From the NCBI GenBank assembly GCA_015183035.1, contig JACZZP010000017.1:930001-994000 (forward strand): a DNA stretch of 64,000 nt. The letters are read 5' to 3'. A program made the translations under genes and the position numbers. This DNA is from Meloidogyne chitwoodi. Its lineage: Eukaryota; Nematoda; Chromadorea; Rhabditida; Meloidogynidae. Shown here in pieces: positions 37,311 through 51,000 of this stretch. Every line of letters begins with the position of its first letter. Within the stretch, counting starts at the first letter, position 1. Under the pieces are notes generated by a model. The model did not search any database. It was not told where the DNA came from and saw only the letters and a list, made by a program, of their open reading frames with translations.

Positions 37311-40300
37311 ATGGTTGGTCCTAACTCTTCTTTTTTTCTTTTTTAATTTTATAAAATAAGATATTTTTTAATTAATTTATAATTTTTATTTTATTTTTTA
37401 GGTTTCTCCTCTTAATTTAAACAAAACATCATTTGAACTAATTTATATTCCTTTAGTTTGTTTTTACAATTTTTAAATTATTTTAATTTTAATTTAAAAG
37501 ATTTTGGATATTCCCCCAAGTCCACCTCCTCCAGAACCTCAACCTTATATAATGAAAAAAGAAGAAATATTACCTCAAATAAATAGAGAAGATGAATCAC
37601 TTATTGAAGATCCAAAACCTTCTAATTTTGAAGAATCTTTTCCTCCTATTGCTAGAGTTGTTGTAATGGTAAAAAGAAATTAAATAAATAAATTATTTTT
37701 TTTTAAAGAATGAACAAATTGGGGAACAAACAAAAGATTCAAGTACAGAAGCTCAAATTGCTCAAGTATTTATTATTATTTTTAAATTTATTAAATTAAA
37801 TTATTTAAAGAGATTATTGCCTTCATTTACACCTTCTGAATTATTAGAAATTACAAAAGCTGAAATGAGAATACTTTCACCTGAACAATTTGTAAATGAA
37901 CAACAACATCTTCTTTTACCTGAAACTGTTCAAGTATTTAAAATTAATTAATTAATAAATTATTTTTTAAAAGTCCTCAATTGATGAAAATATCAAAGAA
38001 GAAATAACAGCATCCTCTGCTGATGAATGGGATCGTTTAATGAATTTAGCATCAATAGAACAAAATCCAAATATTGTTAATTATGTTAAACAAATGATTA
38101 ATTCAAATGTACCACAAGTATTAATAAATAAAATAAATATTTTATATTTTTAAAAAAATAATTTTTAGATTCCTTCTTTAGAAAGGTTATCATTATCAGA
38201 AGAAGATGAATTATTATTTTTTGCTGATACAGAAGCAGAAGAGGAAGAACCTACTTTTGAAATTGATTTGGGAGCTTTTGAACTTGTTGATGCTGGAATA
38301 AGTGCTGAAGTGAATTTATAAAATATATTTAATTAATTAATTAATTAATTTATAATTAATAATAGTAGATATACTTTTTTAAAATAATTATATTTAATTA
38401 ATTAATTAAAGGAATTATTATCAAATGAAGATCCTGTAATTTATCATAGAGATATGCCTGTACATTCTGTTCATCATGATACTGTACAAACAGAGGCAGC
38501 CATTCAAAATTTAATGAATGCTACTCAATCAATGTTATCCTCACAAGTTAATTTTTTTAATTAAATTTATTTTAAAAAATATTAATAAAAAGATTCCTCC
38601 AACAATGGTAGCAGATAATTATTGTTTTGCTGTTGATGCAGATCAAATCCAAATGATTGATGTTTTAGGTGATGAACATTGGTGGAAACATACATCTAGA
38701 CCTACTAAATATTTTTATAGGTTATTTTTATTTAAAATAAAATTTATTTTATTTTTTAGTGAAGATCTTCGTCATTTTTATCGAGTTAATTTACTTACCA
38801 GTAAAGGAAAGATTATTTCTGCTAGATTAGCAAATACAACGCCAGCAATGGGTGCTGGTTCTATAACAGAAATGTTACCCCCAGAAATGACACAACAACA
38901 GACTGGAGGAGATTTTGGACAAATTTCTTCTTCTTTTTCTTTACCAACAACAGCAAGGCGTTCTTTAACTTTTTGTACTGGAAGTGCAGGAAGACCTTCT
39001 TTTGGTTTTTTTATTATTTAAAAAATAAATAAATATTTTTTAAATTAAAAGCAATTCCAAGTCTTGATCCTTCACAAATTATACCACCTACAATGCCTTC
39101 ACTTTCATTATTTCCATCTACAAGTGGTGGATTTATTGGTAGACATTCAATTGCTCCATTTACTTCTTCTTCTTCAACTAATAATAATAATAATAATAAT
39201 CAACAAATACAAGAACAACAAGTAATTAATTATAATTTAATTTATTAAATAATTATATTATTTTTTAATATTTTAGTCTTCTTATGCAGGACAATTACCT
39301 TTAAAACCACCAGAAATGGCACAGCGTGGAGAATCGGTTGATTTGAGCAGAGTTTATAGGTAAATAAATATATAAATATTTATTTTAATTAAAAAAATTA
39401 TTTTTTTTAATAAAATTCATAAATTATAATAATCTTTTAATTTTTTAAATTATTTTAGAGTTGTTCGATTTTATTCTTTTTGGCGTACATGTACATCATT
39501 TCATCGTATAGTAACAATGATTGAGGTTTTTTTAAAAATTATTTTATTTTTTTATTTAATTTAAAAAAGAGAGTTGGTCAAATACCTACAGAAATTCAAT
39601 TATTACAAGGTGACCCAAGTCCTTTAATTGGACAAAAACCAACATTTGAAATTCCTTCAAGTTCAGTTCAATCAGATAAATCTGATTCTTCTTCTGCAGC
39701 TAAATCTACTCGTCCTAGTTCTTCACCTTCTAAAAGTATTCCAGATTTTCAAAAACGTCGTCTTTTTGTTCAATATCTTTGGAAAAATATGTTAAAAATT
39801 TAAAATTATTATTTTTTAAATATATTATATTTTAAGTAAATCATCTGATAAAGCACGTGTACAACGTGAATTTGATCCTCGTCGTCAAAGACTTCTTAAA
39901 TGTGTTACTGATTCAGCTTCTAGAAAAAGAGTAAATTTTTATTTAAAAAATATTTTTAAAATTTAATAGATGACTGGCGCAAAAACACATTTTAGAAGTG
40001 GAAGTGCTGGACATTCTATTGAAAAACATAAATTGGTTAAAAACAATTAATTAATAATTAATTTTATTTCTCTGATTAATAATTACACAATTTATTTAAA
40101 TTTATTTATTTATTTAAATAAAATAGCAACCAACACCACCAAATCAATCACCAGCACCAAGAAGTGGTGGATCTATTCGTTTTAGACTTCCGCCATCTGA
40201 AGGTTCTCCTCCAATTACTACTAATACTACAAGTACTTCTTCTCTTATTAATTATTCTTCTTCTAATTTAATACCTAAACGTTTACCCCGTCCTCGTTCA

Positions 40301-40360
40301 TCTGCTGCATCTCCTCTAAGACGTGCTAAAACAACGGGGGAAATTGATGATAATAAATAA
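37311..40360 (+). CDS. nematode protein of unknown function
   Basis: About 17 short exons join in phase from the ATG at 37311, which is a very short exon of 3 nt before the intron GTTGGT, and end at TAA 40358-40360. The N-terminal part is Pro/Glu-rich (DIPPSPPPPEPQPYI; EESFPPIARVVVM). A more conserved-looking centre reads NYCFAVDADQIQMIDVLGDE then HWWKHTSRPTKYFY, LRHFYRVNLLTSKGKIISAR, and VVRFYSFWRTCTSFHRIVTM. A Ser/Pro-rich basic C-terminus follows (FRLPPSEGSPPITT; RPRSSAASPLRRAKTTGE). There is no signal peptide or membrane span. It is likely intracellular; no family was recognised and the exact start is uncertain. Confidence 0.6.
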
Positions 40361-40617
40361 ATAAAATAATTAATTAAAAGTGATTTAAAAATACAAATAA
40401 AAATAGAAAAACAATAATAATAAAGTAATATAAATTTATTATTATTTTATTATTATTATTAATTTAATTTTTGTTTATATTTATCTTTTTTAAATTTATA
40501 TTAAATTTAAATAATAATTAATTTATTAAATTCTAATTACATATTTTATTTAAAATTATAAAAAAAAATAATAAAATAATTAAAATAAATAAATTTTAAA
40601 TTAAATTATTTTATTTT

Positions 40618-43600
40618 TTAATTTTCATCTCTAATTTCTTGTGTATTTTTAGGATCAATATTAATTAATGCAGCAACATTACTTATTGCGATACGAACTT
40701 TTGAAGCAATTTTATCTTCAATATATTTAATAATTGATTTATAAACTAATTTTTTTGTTTCTTTTTCATAATTAAAAAAACTTTAAAAAAATTAAAATAA
40801 ATAAATTATTTAAAAATAAAAAAAACCTTTCTTCATTAATTTCTTTATTTAAATATTTAATATTTAAATAATTTTTAGAAATTTCTTTATGTTTTTCTTT
40901 ACAATCAATTGCTTCTTTTTCTGTTTTATTTTTACCTAAATTACAAATAAATGCTGCCATTTCTAAAATCATTAATTTAGCAAATATTTTTTGTAATTTA
41001 ATTTCATTTTTAAATTTATTTATTATTTTTTCTAAAATTATTTCTATAATATATAAAATTATTTCATTTTCAAAATTATTTTTTTCTTTTGGACTATTAA
41101 TTAAAAAATCTTTTTTTTGTAATAAATTTTCTTTATTATTATTTAATATTATTTTTAATTTATTTAAATTATTATTTTCTTTTTTAATATTTTCTTCTTT
41201 TTGTTCACTTGGACCTGCTTCATTATTATTATTTTTTTGAATAATATTATTTTGATTTAAATATTTATCATTTGTCCACAACAAATTTAATTTTATTAAT
41301 TCTTTTTTTAATTGAAAACTTTCATCTTTAATTAATATTTCTAATGGTTGTATATTATTTTCATCAAATAATTTATCAATATTTGTTAATTCATTTACTT
41401 CTATATTAAATGGACCTATTAAATTAATTAATTAATTAATTTAATTAAATAAATTTAAAATCCCCAAAGAGCTATAAATTATATAAAAATATATTCCCAT
41501 CCTTTTTATTTAAATTTTACCTTCAAATTTATCTCCAATATTATTAATTTCTTCATTACTTTCATTTCCCAATAATTCAAAATTTAAAGGCCAAGGTCTT
41601 TGTCTCATAATTGTCCATATTTCATCATCCCCAAATTTACCCAATTTTTTTTTTATTTTATTAATATAATTTAAAAATAAATTTTTATCAATATTATTAT
41701 TTTTTTCAATTTGTAATTTTCCTTCTTTTTCATTTTCATTAAATTTTTCCGAGTTAAATATTTTTTTAAATTCAGGAATATTTAAAGGAGATTCAAAAAA
41801 TTGATTTAAAAAAGCAAAAAGAGCAAAATCAGCCTTTAAAATATAATTTAATTAATTATTTAAAAAAAAAGAAAAACCAATGAAGGATTAGATCCATTTA
41901 AAAATTCATTATTTTTCTCTGCATTAATTAATTTTTTAATTAAACCCAATGATTTTATTTCATTTTGGAATTTATTAAATAATTCAATTTCATTAACATT
42001 TTTACCACCAATAACTTCTCTTAACTTTAAAAATAAAATTTAATTAATTAATTAATAAATACTCTTTTTTCCCAACAAAAAGGTAATTCTTGTCCATCAA
42101 TTAATAATTTTTTTAAAATATTATTAATAATATTTTTTAAAATATTATTAATATATTCCCAATCATCAATTATGCAATTATAATTAATATTTTCTTTTAA
42201 AAAATTTAATTTAATTTCTCCAACATTTTCTTCTTCATTTAATTTAATTTTATTTAAAATATTAAAATATTCTTTCCAAAATTGTGAATTTAAATTTAAT
42301 TGATATTTTAATTTTTTATTATTATTATTTTCTTCATTAGAAGAATTATCTTCTTCTTCTTCTTTTCCTTTTTTTATTATTGGAGAATCATTAAAATATT
42401 CATCACTAAAACTATCATCTTTATTATTTGGTAATTCTATTAATATTTCTGGATCAAAAAAAGCTTCAGGAATTGATTGCATTATTTGTTCTTTAATTCC
42501 TTCATCTTTTAACATCCAATCTAAACCACCTGGGCCTTTTGGAAAATTATTATTTGTTTTTAAATGATGAACTTTTAATTTTGAATTTTTATTATTAGGT
42601 GATTGAGAATCTTCAGATTTTGAAATTATTTTATTATTATTTTTATTTGGTAATTTAATATTTATTGGACCAAAATGTTTTATATTTTTTGGTGATGAAG
42701 AAGAGGAAGGAGAAGATAATTTTGGATTATTTTTTGGAATTTTTATTTGAGATAATTCTTCTTCTTTTTTATGACGAAATGTTCTATCAGCAATTAAAAT
42801 TCTGAAAAATAATTAAATAAATTTAATTAAATAAATATATTAATTTACTTTAATAATGTTTTAATTGCAAATTTTCTAATATCATCATTTTCATCTCCTA
42901 ATTTTTTATTTCCTTTTTTTCTAATTTCTTCAATAATTTTTTCTGATCCATCCAAATATTTTCCATTATAAATAGCAAAAGGAATTGTTCCATCAGTTTT
43001 TGAACCAAGAAAGAATTGATTACTTATACGCTTAAATTTAAATTAAATTAATTATTTAATTATTTAATTATTTAATTATTTAATTATTTAATTATTTAAT
43101 TATTTAATTATTTAATTATTTAATTATTTAATTATTTAATTATTTAATTATTTAATTATTTAATTATTTAATTATTTAATTATTTAATTATTTAATTATT
43201 TAATTATTTAATTATTTAATTATTTAATTATTTAATTATTTAATTATTTAATTATTTAATTATTTAATTATTTAATTATTTAATTATTTAATTATTTAAT
43301 TATTTAATTATTTAATTATTTAATTATTTAATTATTTAATTATTTAATTATTTAATTATTTAATTATTTAATTATTTAATTATTTAATTATTTAATTATT
43401 TAATTATTTAATTATTTAATTATTTAATTATTTAATTATTTAATTATTTAATTATTTAATTATTTAATTATTTAATTATTTAATTATTTAATTATTTAAT
43501 TATTTAATTATTTAATTATTTAATTATTTAATTATTTAATTATTTAATTATTTAATTATTTAATTACATAAAAAGGAATTTGTTTCCAAGTTAAAACAGA

Positions 43601-43922
43601 TTCAACATAAAGAGACATTGCTCCAAAATATGTGATATTTGATGTTCTTGGGAAAACAAAAAGATAAAGAATATCTTTTTTAGAAAATCTTTCATCAACC
43701 AAAAAATGTTCTTTGCTTGTACGATATTTTAAAAGTCCTAAAAAATAAAAAATAATTAAAAGATTTTTAAAAAAGATTATTTTAATTATTATTTAGTTAA
43801 AAATTAATTAATTCTTTTTAATTAATAAAAATAAATTAAATTAAAAAATAAAATAAACCATCAGAGAATTTCATATTTAAATTAAATAAAAGAAATACTA
43901 ATGAAAAAGAATTAATAAACAT
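40618..43922 (-). CDS. FAXC / failed-axon-connections-like (metaxin-type GST-fold) protein
   Basis: Starts at ATG 43922 (MFINSFSLVFLLFNLNMKFS) with a short hydrophobic N-terminus. Two exons give a thioredoxin-like GST-N half: SKKDILYLFVFPRTSNITYF, SLYVESVLTWKQIPFY, and after an intron SKTDGTIPFAIYNGKYLDGS EKIIEEI. This is the order Y-x-x-x-FPR, L-x-x-E-T/S, G-T-x-P-F, D-x-x-x-I seen in the FAXC/CDR family. A later region reads NEFLNGSNPSLADFALFAFL, the GST-C signature, and LNYINKIKKKLG. Long Asn/Lys/Glu-rich stretches interrupt and extend it. Stop at 40618. The intron between the GST-N exons (about 43032-43567) is filled by a tandem 8-mer. Family assignment is by pattern, not alignment. Confidence 0.72.
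43048..43566. repeat. perfect (TTAATTAT)n minisatellite, ~65 copies
   Basis: An 8-bp unit TTAATTAT is repeated 64 times plus 7 nt without any interruption that I can see, over 519 bp. It fills almost the whole intron of the FAXC-like gene. In the minus-strand pre-mRNA it reads (AUAAUUAA)n. Confidence 0.97.
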
Positions 43923-46900
43923 TTTTAATTTTTATTATTTAAAATTTGGGGGAGAATTTATTTAAATTATTTTTAATAATTAAATTAAATTAATACTAAT
44001 TAATTAATTTATTTATATATTCTATTTAAATTTAAAAATAAATTCACATGTTATAGTGCATTTAAATATTTTTAAATTTTAAAAAGTATTTGCCGCTTTT
44101 TTAAAAAAAGTTTTATTTCGTTGATAAAAAAAGTACAAATTAAAATATTTTTTATAATTTATTGGACTTTATATTTTGGGAAAATTAACAAAAAAGAATT
44201 TTAAAGTGCAAAGATATTAATAATTTTATTTTTAAAAAATATTTAATTTTATTCATGTGAAATAATAATATTATTATTTTTTTAAATAAAAAATAAATAA
44301 TAATAATGAAATATATATTTAATAATTATTTTAATTTAAATAATTGTCTAGTCTCTATTTAATAAAGTTTTAAATTAAAAATATTTTTTTATTAAATTTA
44401 AAGGATTGGAGGATTAAATATAGGGTTGCCAACCCGCCCGACCCGAGTACCGAAAGATCGAGCGGGTTCGAGGAAATTGACCCGAACGAACCCGAAAAAC
44501 CCGACCCGAAAAAATCCAACCCGAAAAAGTATGTACCGAACGCCAACCCGTACCGAAAACGGCAACCCTAATTAAATAAATAAATAAATATATTTTTTAT
44601 TTTCTTAAAAAGAATTATTAAATTTTTAAAAGCAATTATAATTTAAATATTATTTATTTATTTTTATAAAATATTTTTTTGAAATTATCAGCTAAATAAA
44701 AAATGTCACGCAAATTGCTTTCCTTCAATAAAAAAATTTTTTTTTTTAAATAAAATAAAACAAAAAAGGAAATATTTTTTAAAACAAAAAAAGGACATCC
44801 TCTTTCTATTTAAAATTGTTCTATAAATAAATTATTTTTATAATGAATTTAATTAATTAATTAAAAAACAAAAAAAATCCAAATTTTTCTCAATTAAATT
44901 TATTTTATTTTTTCAAATTCTTTAAAATATATTTAAATAAATTATTTTATTTTTATTTCTAAAAAGTATATTATTATTATATAAATATAAAATTAAACAA
45001 AAATCTCATTTCTTCCTTTTTATTTAAAATATAGAAGAATCTCTTTCATTTATTTTCCTTGGCAACGAGAAGTGAAATAAATAAATAAATATAACGAATT
45101 AAATTATTTTTATTTAAAAAAAAAATATTTAAAATATTTAATTTTTTATTATAAATTTTGTTTAGCATTTTTTAATATTAAAAAAAATAAAATAAATAAA
45201 AAATATTTTTTATAATATTACTATTTTTAGAATAAAAAGTACAATAAATAAATAAATAAAATAAAAATAAAAATATATTTTTATTTTTATTTCTTTAATT
45301 TAATTTTATTTGTTTAGGCTTAATAAAACTTTTAAAAAGCACCTTAAATATTTTTATTTTATTTTAAGTATGTAAAATAATCTTTATTTTCTTATTTATT
45401 TTTAAAATAATTTAATATTATTATATTAATTAAATATTTTTATTTAACTCAAATATTTAAATTAATTAATTAAATATTTTAATAAATCAATTGGAAGATT
45501 TTGTTTTTAATTAAATAAAATTAAAATAATTTAAAATTAATTTTTAAATATTTATTTATTTATTTAAAAAATATATTTATTTAATTTATATACCTATATA
45601 TTTTAAATTTCCTCTTAAAATTCTTCAATAATATTTTGAATTATATTTCACTTTTTTAAATTAAAATATTCTTTTTTTATTGTTTGCATAACAATTTTGT
45701 TTAATTTTACTTCCAATTTTTTTTAATTTTTTAAATATTCCAAAAAATTATTTAAAATATATTTATTTATTTATTTAATAAATTTAAATTTATAAAAAAA
45801 TCTCAAATTTTTTAAAATAATTAAATATATATTTATTTATTTTTCTCATTTTTCCATTACTAATTTTATTTATTAAAGAACATTTTTTCTTTTTTTTTTA
45901 AATAAATAAATAAATATTTTTTATTAATAATATTGGACACAAAAGACAATCTTTAAACTTTTTTTCTTCTTATTAATTTAATTGAAATATATTCTAAAAT
46001 TAGTAAAAAATAAAGAAAAAAAACTTTTAATTTTTAACTAAAAAATATATTAATTTTATAAAATAAATAAATAAATATTATTATTATTTATTTTTATAAA
46101 TAATTCTCTTCTTTCGTCATAAAAATAAATAAAAAATATATTTAAAATAATATTTTCTTTTTTTTTAATTAATTCCCTTTTTTCTATTTTTTAGAGGATT
46201 ATTATTATGCTAATTTAAAATGAAATGTTTCTGTTAGAAAATAATAATTATAAAAATTGCTTTGTTGGCAATTTTTATTTATTATTAATGCTTTTTTTTA
46301 TTTTTAAATTTTATTTATATTTTATTTGGATTTTAAAAATAATTTATTTTATTTTAAAAAAGTCAAAATCTTCTATTTATCTTTTTTAATAAAATTAATT
46401 TTTTTCTTAAAATATATTTATTTATTACTTTTCTTTAATTAAATTATTATTAATTTTATTTTTATAAAAATCCTTTGTAAAAACTAAAATAAATAATTAA
46501 TTTTATTTTTTTTAATCTAATAATATATATTTTAAAAAGGTTTGGTGATTCTTAACATTAATTTATTTATTTATTTTATTTGAAAAAATATTAATAAAAA
46601 TAAATAATATATAAATTAATTATTTTTTAAAAAGACCAATACATATTTTTTTGTCTATTTTCTTTTGTTTTGTATTTAAAAAATAAAAACTTTTTTTTAA
46701 AATATCAAATTGCTCTTCTTAAGTGGTTAAATAATAATAAGAAAATAATAAAAATAAATTTATTTTATTTTCAAATATTTGTGACGTTTATAAATAAAAT
46801 AATTTTATTTATTTATTTTAATTTTATATAATTTAAATAAATAAATTATTAATTTATTTGTAATAAATAACTAATAAAATTAAATGATAAATGACTCAAA

Positions 46901-48059
46901 ACAAAATAATTATTTTATATTTCTAAAAATAAATAAATAAATATATAACTAATAATATTGTCATATGAAAGATATATATATTATATAATTAACAAAATAT
47001 ATATTCTTTTTTAAAAATATTTAATACTGTGGAATATCCCCCTTTTTTTCCTTCTCAGTTTTTGTTAATATTATTGAATTTTTTCTACCAAAAAAAAATA
47101 AGAAAATTTCGGGATTTCTGAAGAATATATATTTTTAATTTAAAAATATACATATATTTATATTAATCCCTTCTCAATCCTTTCTTTTTTTTCCGCTCAA
47201 TTTATATCAATCAATATATATAAAATATTATTATTAATATTAATAATATATTTATATATTTTGCAACATCCTTTTCATCAAAATGTTTTTATTTTTTAAA
47301 ATTTAATGTAAATAAATATTCTCTTTTTTTGCTTGTTTACAATTTATGTATATTTAAGAAAATTCCATCCAATCTTTTCTTCCTATTTTTTTATTTTTAA
47401 AGTCCATTTTTGGGGAAAGGCTTTTTGTTTTTCTTTAAATATATATATTTATAACATAAATTTTTTTTAAATATTTACATTTTTTTCCTTTTTTTTAAAT
47501 TTAAAAATATTATTTTTATTTTATTATCCTTTAAAAAATAATTTTATTTTTATATTAAAAATTAAACTTTTAAATCATTTTATAATTATATTAACTATTT
47601 TAATTATTTTAAATATTAATTAATTTAATTATAATAAAAATTAGTTTAATTTTATTTTTCAAAGTTCATTCAAATTTTTTATTTTTTTTATTTTATTTAA
47701 TTAAAGATAAAATTTTTCCAACTTTTACAAATAAGCATCATTAGCAAAGAAAAATAAAAAAATTTTTCATCAATTAAATTCTAACAACAAGAGAAGAAAT
47801 TTATTTATTTATTTTCTCAGCTGCTCTCTCCTGAGAATAATTTTTAAGTAAAATTAATAAATTTTAAATTGAATTGCTTTAAAAAATTTAATTAAAAATT
47901 ATTTTTATATTTTTTATTTTAAATGGATTTAAATAAATAATTATTTATTATTTAATTTTATTTCTTTAAAGATTTGTTTTATTATTTTTCTGAATATAAT
48001 AATTAATTAATTAATTAATATTTTTTATTTTTTAAGTTAAAAAAATAAAAAATATTTCA
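43923..48059. other. AT-rich gene desert, 4.1 kb
   Basis: No gene is seen. The only distinctive object is the GC-rich element at 44422-44569. The rest is A/T runs and ATTTATTT-like simple sequence. Confidence 0.45.
44422..44569. mobile_element. GC-rich 148-bp element with 9-bp terminal inverted repeats
   Basis: Ends are AGGGTTGCC and GGCAACCCT, an exact 9-bp inverted repeat. The interior is built of ACCCGAACCCGA-like and GTACCGAA units and is strikingly GC-rich in an AT-rich desert. A non-autonomous DNA element or an expanded satellite fragment is likely. No target-site duplication is certain. Confidence 0.6.
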
Positions 48060-51000
48060 ATGATTACAACAATTCAAATGCCTCTTCAATTATTTTCAAA
48101 TTCTTCTAAATATTCAGAACAATTAAAAAATGACAAAAATTCTTCTTCTTCTATTTCAAGACATCAAGCTAGACGTGTTTCATTGCCTAATTCTTTAATA
48201 AATAACCAAGGAGGAGGAGGACTTCGATCACCTCGTTCTAGAACACCTAATTCTTTAAGTCCAAAAATAGGTTTTTTAAAGGTTTTTTTTAAAATAATTT
48301 ATAAATTTAATAATAAAATTATTTAAAAAATATTTTCTTCTTTTTTGTAACTTTAAATAACCTAAACTTTAATTCTTTAGGGAATTATTTGTTTTATAAA
48401 TAAACGAACTTACTTTTACCAAAAAAAACTTATTTTAGTTTAATTTTACCAATATATTTATTTTATTTTTTATTCCCTACAGAGATTTTTATTTGTTTAA
48501 AATAAACTTGAACAGACTATTTTAAATTTATTTATTTATTTTTTATAACCTTTGTACCAAGGATTTGTCTCATGTCCAGTAATTTTGTTCTCATTTTTTA
48601 GGCACATCCTTTTGTCTTTGTTTTACTAATTTTCTAAAGTCATCTATTTTATTTATTGGGTAATAAAAAGATTTTTATTTATAAAACTTTTTTTTCCTGT
48701 AAAATTTTAATTTTTTAAAAGTGTTATTGGAAGTGTTCTTTTTAGGTTATTTGTTAATTTATAAATATAATTAATATTTTGGATATTAAATTTTAATATT
48801 ATTATTCATCTAATATTTTATTATATTTATTTTTTAAGGAAATTTCTGAATTTGACATTGATCCTCCATTTATTTCACCTGGTGCTTCTTCTAGTTCAAG
48901 GTTAGAATTCTTTTATTTTTTTAAATATTATAATAGTAATTATTTTAAAAATATCTTTTTTCTCTAAAATTAATTTTTAAAATATATAATTATAATTTAA
49001 TATATAATTAATTTTAAATTTAATTTTTAAAAAAATTGAGAGTTATATTTTAGGTATCTTTTTTTTTTTTAATTTATTTTTTAGCCTTTCCTTTTTTTAG
49101 AAAAATCATAAAATGTCTCTTATTTAATTATTCCCAAAAGAATAATAATTTTTTCTAAAAAATGTTCATCAGATGTTCCCATCTAAATAATAAAAATGTA
49201 ACAAAAAAATTTAATTTAAATAAAAATGCTTTTGGCAATTTAAAATTATTTAAATTAAATTTTCTTTAATTATTTTCAATTATAAATATTCCTTAAAAAT
49301 TAAAACACAATTTATAATAAAATATTTACTTTTATGTAAATCTATTTTTAAATTTATTGTCATAATTTTAAATTAAAAAGTATTGTGGGAATAACCCAAA
49401 TTAGGTAATTTTAAAAATTAAAAAAACCTAAAATTATTTTATTCCAAGTAAATTTTTTAAATAAACTAAAATGAAGTGTTAAGAAAATATTTTTTAAAGG
49501 AAAAAGAAGATTTAAAATTTAAAGATTTAAAAAATGAAAAAAAAAGAAAAGTATTAAATATAAGCTTAAAATAAATATTTCAATTTTTTAATAGATGAGA
49601 GAATTGTTGGCATTTAAAGACTTTAAAAAAAGTAAAAAGAAAGGAAAAGAATATATAAATAAATAAATATTACCAAAAAATAAGTAAAAGTATTACATAC
49701 ATATATTTAAGGAAATAAGTTTTTTAAAATAAAGGCTTGCTGAAACAATCCAATTTAAGAAAAAGGAACTTAAAACTTAGAGTTATGTTCTTAAGTACAT
49801 AAATTAATTTTTATTATCTTCATATATATTCATTTATTAATTAAAATATATTTTTTAAATAAAATTAGAAAAAACATTTTTTTGCTTTTATTTTCTTATT
49901 TTTCATTGTACATACTAATTAGTTAGAACAAAAAATAGTTATACCTTTATATGTTAGAATATACCTTTTTTATCCTGTGGCCAAAAATTCAAATTTATTT
50001 TTAGTTAAAAAGTATTTTATTTATCTCTATTTTAGGTTTATTTTAAAATAATTAATTATATTTTCCAATTATTATTTTTTAGTGCAGATAATTCTAATTG
50101 TAATTCTCCAATGCTTCTTTCACCTTTTTCTCACCGTCCAGCCTCAGCAAGACCTTATCGTCGAAATAAAATAAATAATAATCAAAATCAACAATCTCAA
50201 TCAAAAATTCAAGAAGAAAATGATAAAAATAATAAATCTGTACAACGTAGTAATAGAAATATTCAATCAATGCGTGCTGGACGACGTTCTGAACCATTTA
50301 TTTTTGGTAACCCTGAAGCTAATGATGACTTTAAATGGACTGACGTTGATGGATTTTATGGAAGAAAAAATTCTATTCCGCTTCATCAATTATTGGCCAA
50401 TGATTTAACACTTCTTAATAAAGGCATTCATGCAAAAAATAATAATGGTTGGCTAAAAAATATTTATTTATTTATTTTATAGAATAATTCTAACACACTT
50501 AAAAAGTGAATTTAATAATTAATTAAATATTAAATAATTAGTTATTTAATTTAGAACAAACAAATGAAGGACCACTACCTTCTCCTTTAACAATTAATAA
50601 ACAATTTAATGATATCTCCTCAGATAATAATTTATCAGAATTAGTAGTAAATAATAATGAAATTATTGAAAATAATAAATTATTAAAAGAAGAAAATAAT
50701 TCAAGTGAAGATTCTTTAAAAATTGGAAAATTTAAAAAAAGACAAGAATCTCGTTTTAAAAATCACAGAACTTCTTTAGAAGAAATTAAAAAATCTTCTT
50801 CAGCTCCAATGAGTTCTCCTACTAAACGTCGCTTACAATTAATTAAAAATAAATTATATTCTTTAGAAGATGATAAAAAAGTTTTTTTTCATTAAAAATA
50901 TTTTTAAAATTTAGTTAATAGGGAATAAAAATTGAAATTGATGAAAAAGACAATTTAGAAATTGAAAATCAATCTGACAATTTAAATGTTAAATTTATGG

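Noticed and set aside
43048..43566. 8-mer array considered as a CRISPR-like or telomeric repeat
   Set aside because: It has no spacers and the unit is not a telomere motif; it is a simple tandem repeat within an intron.
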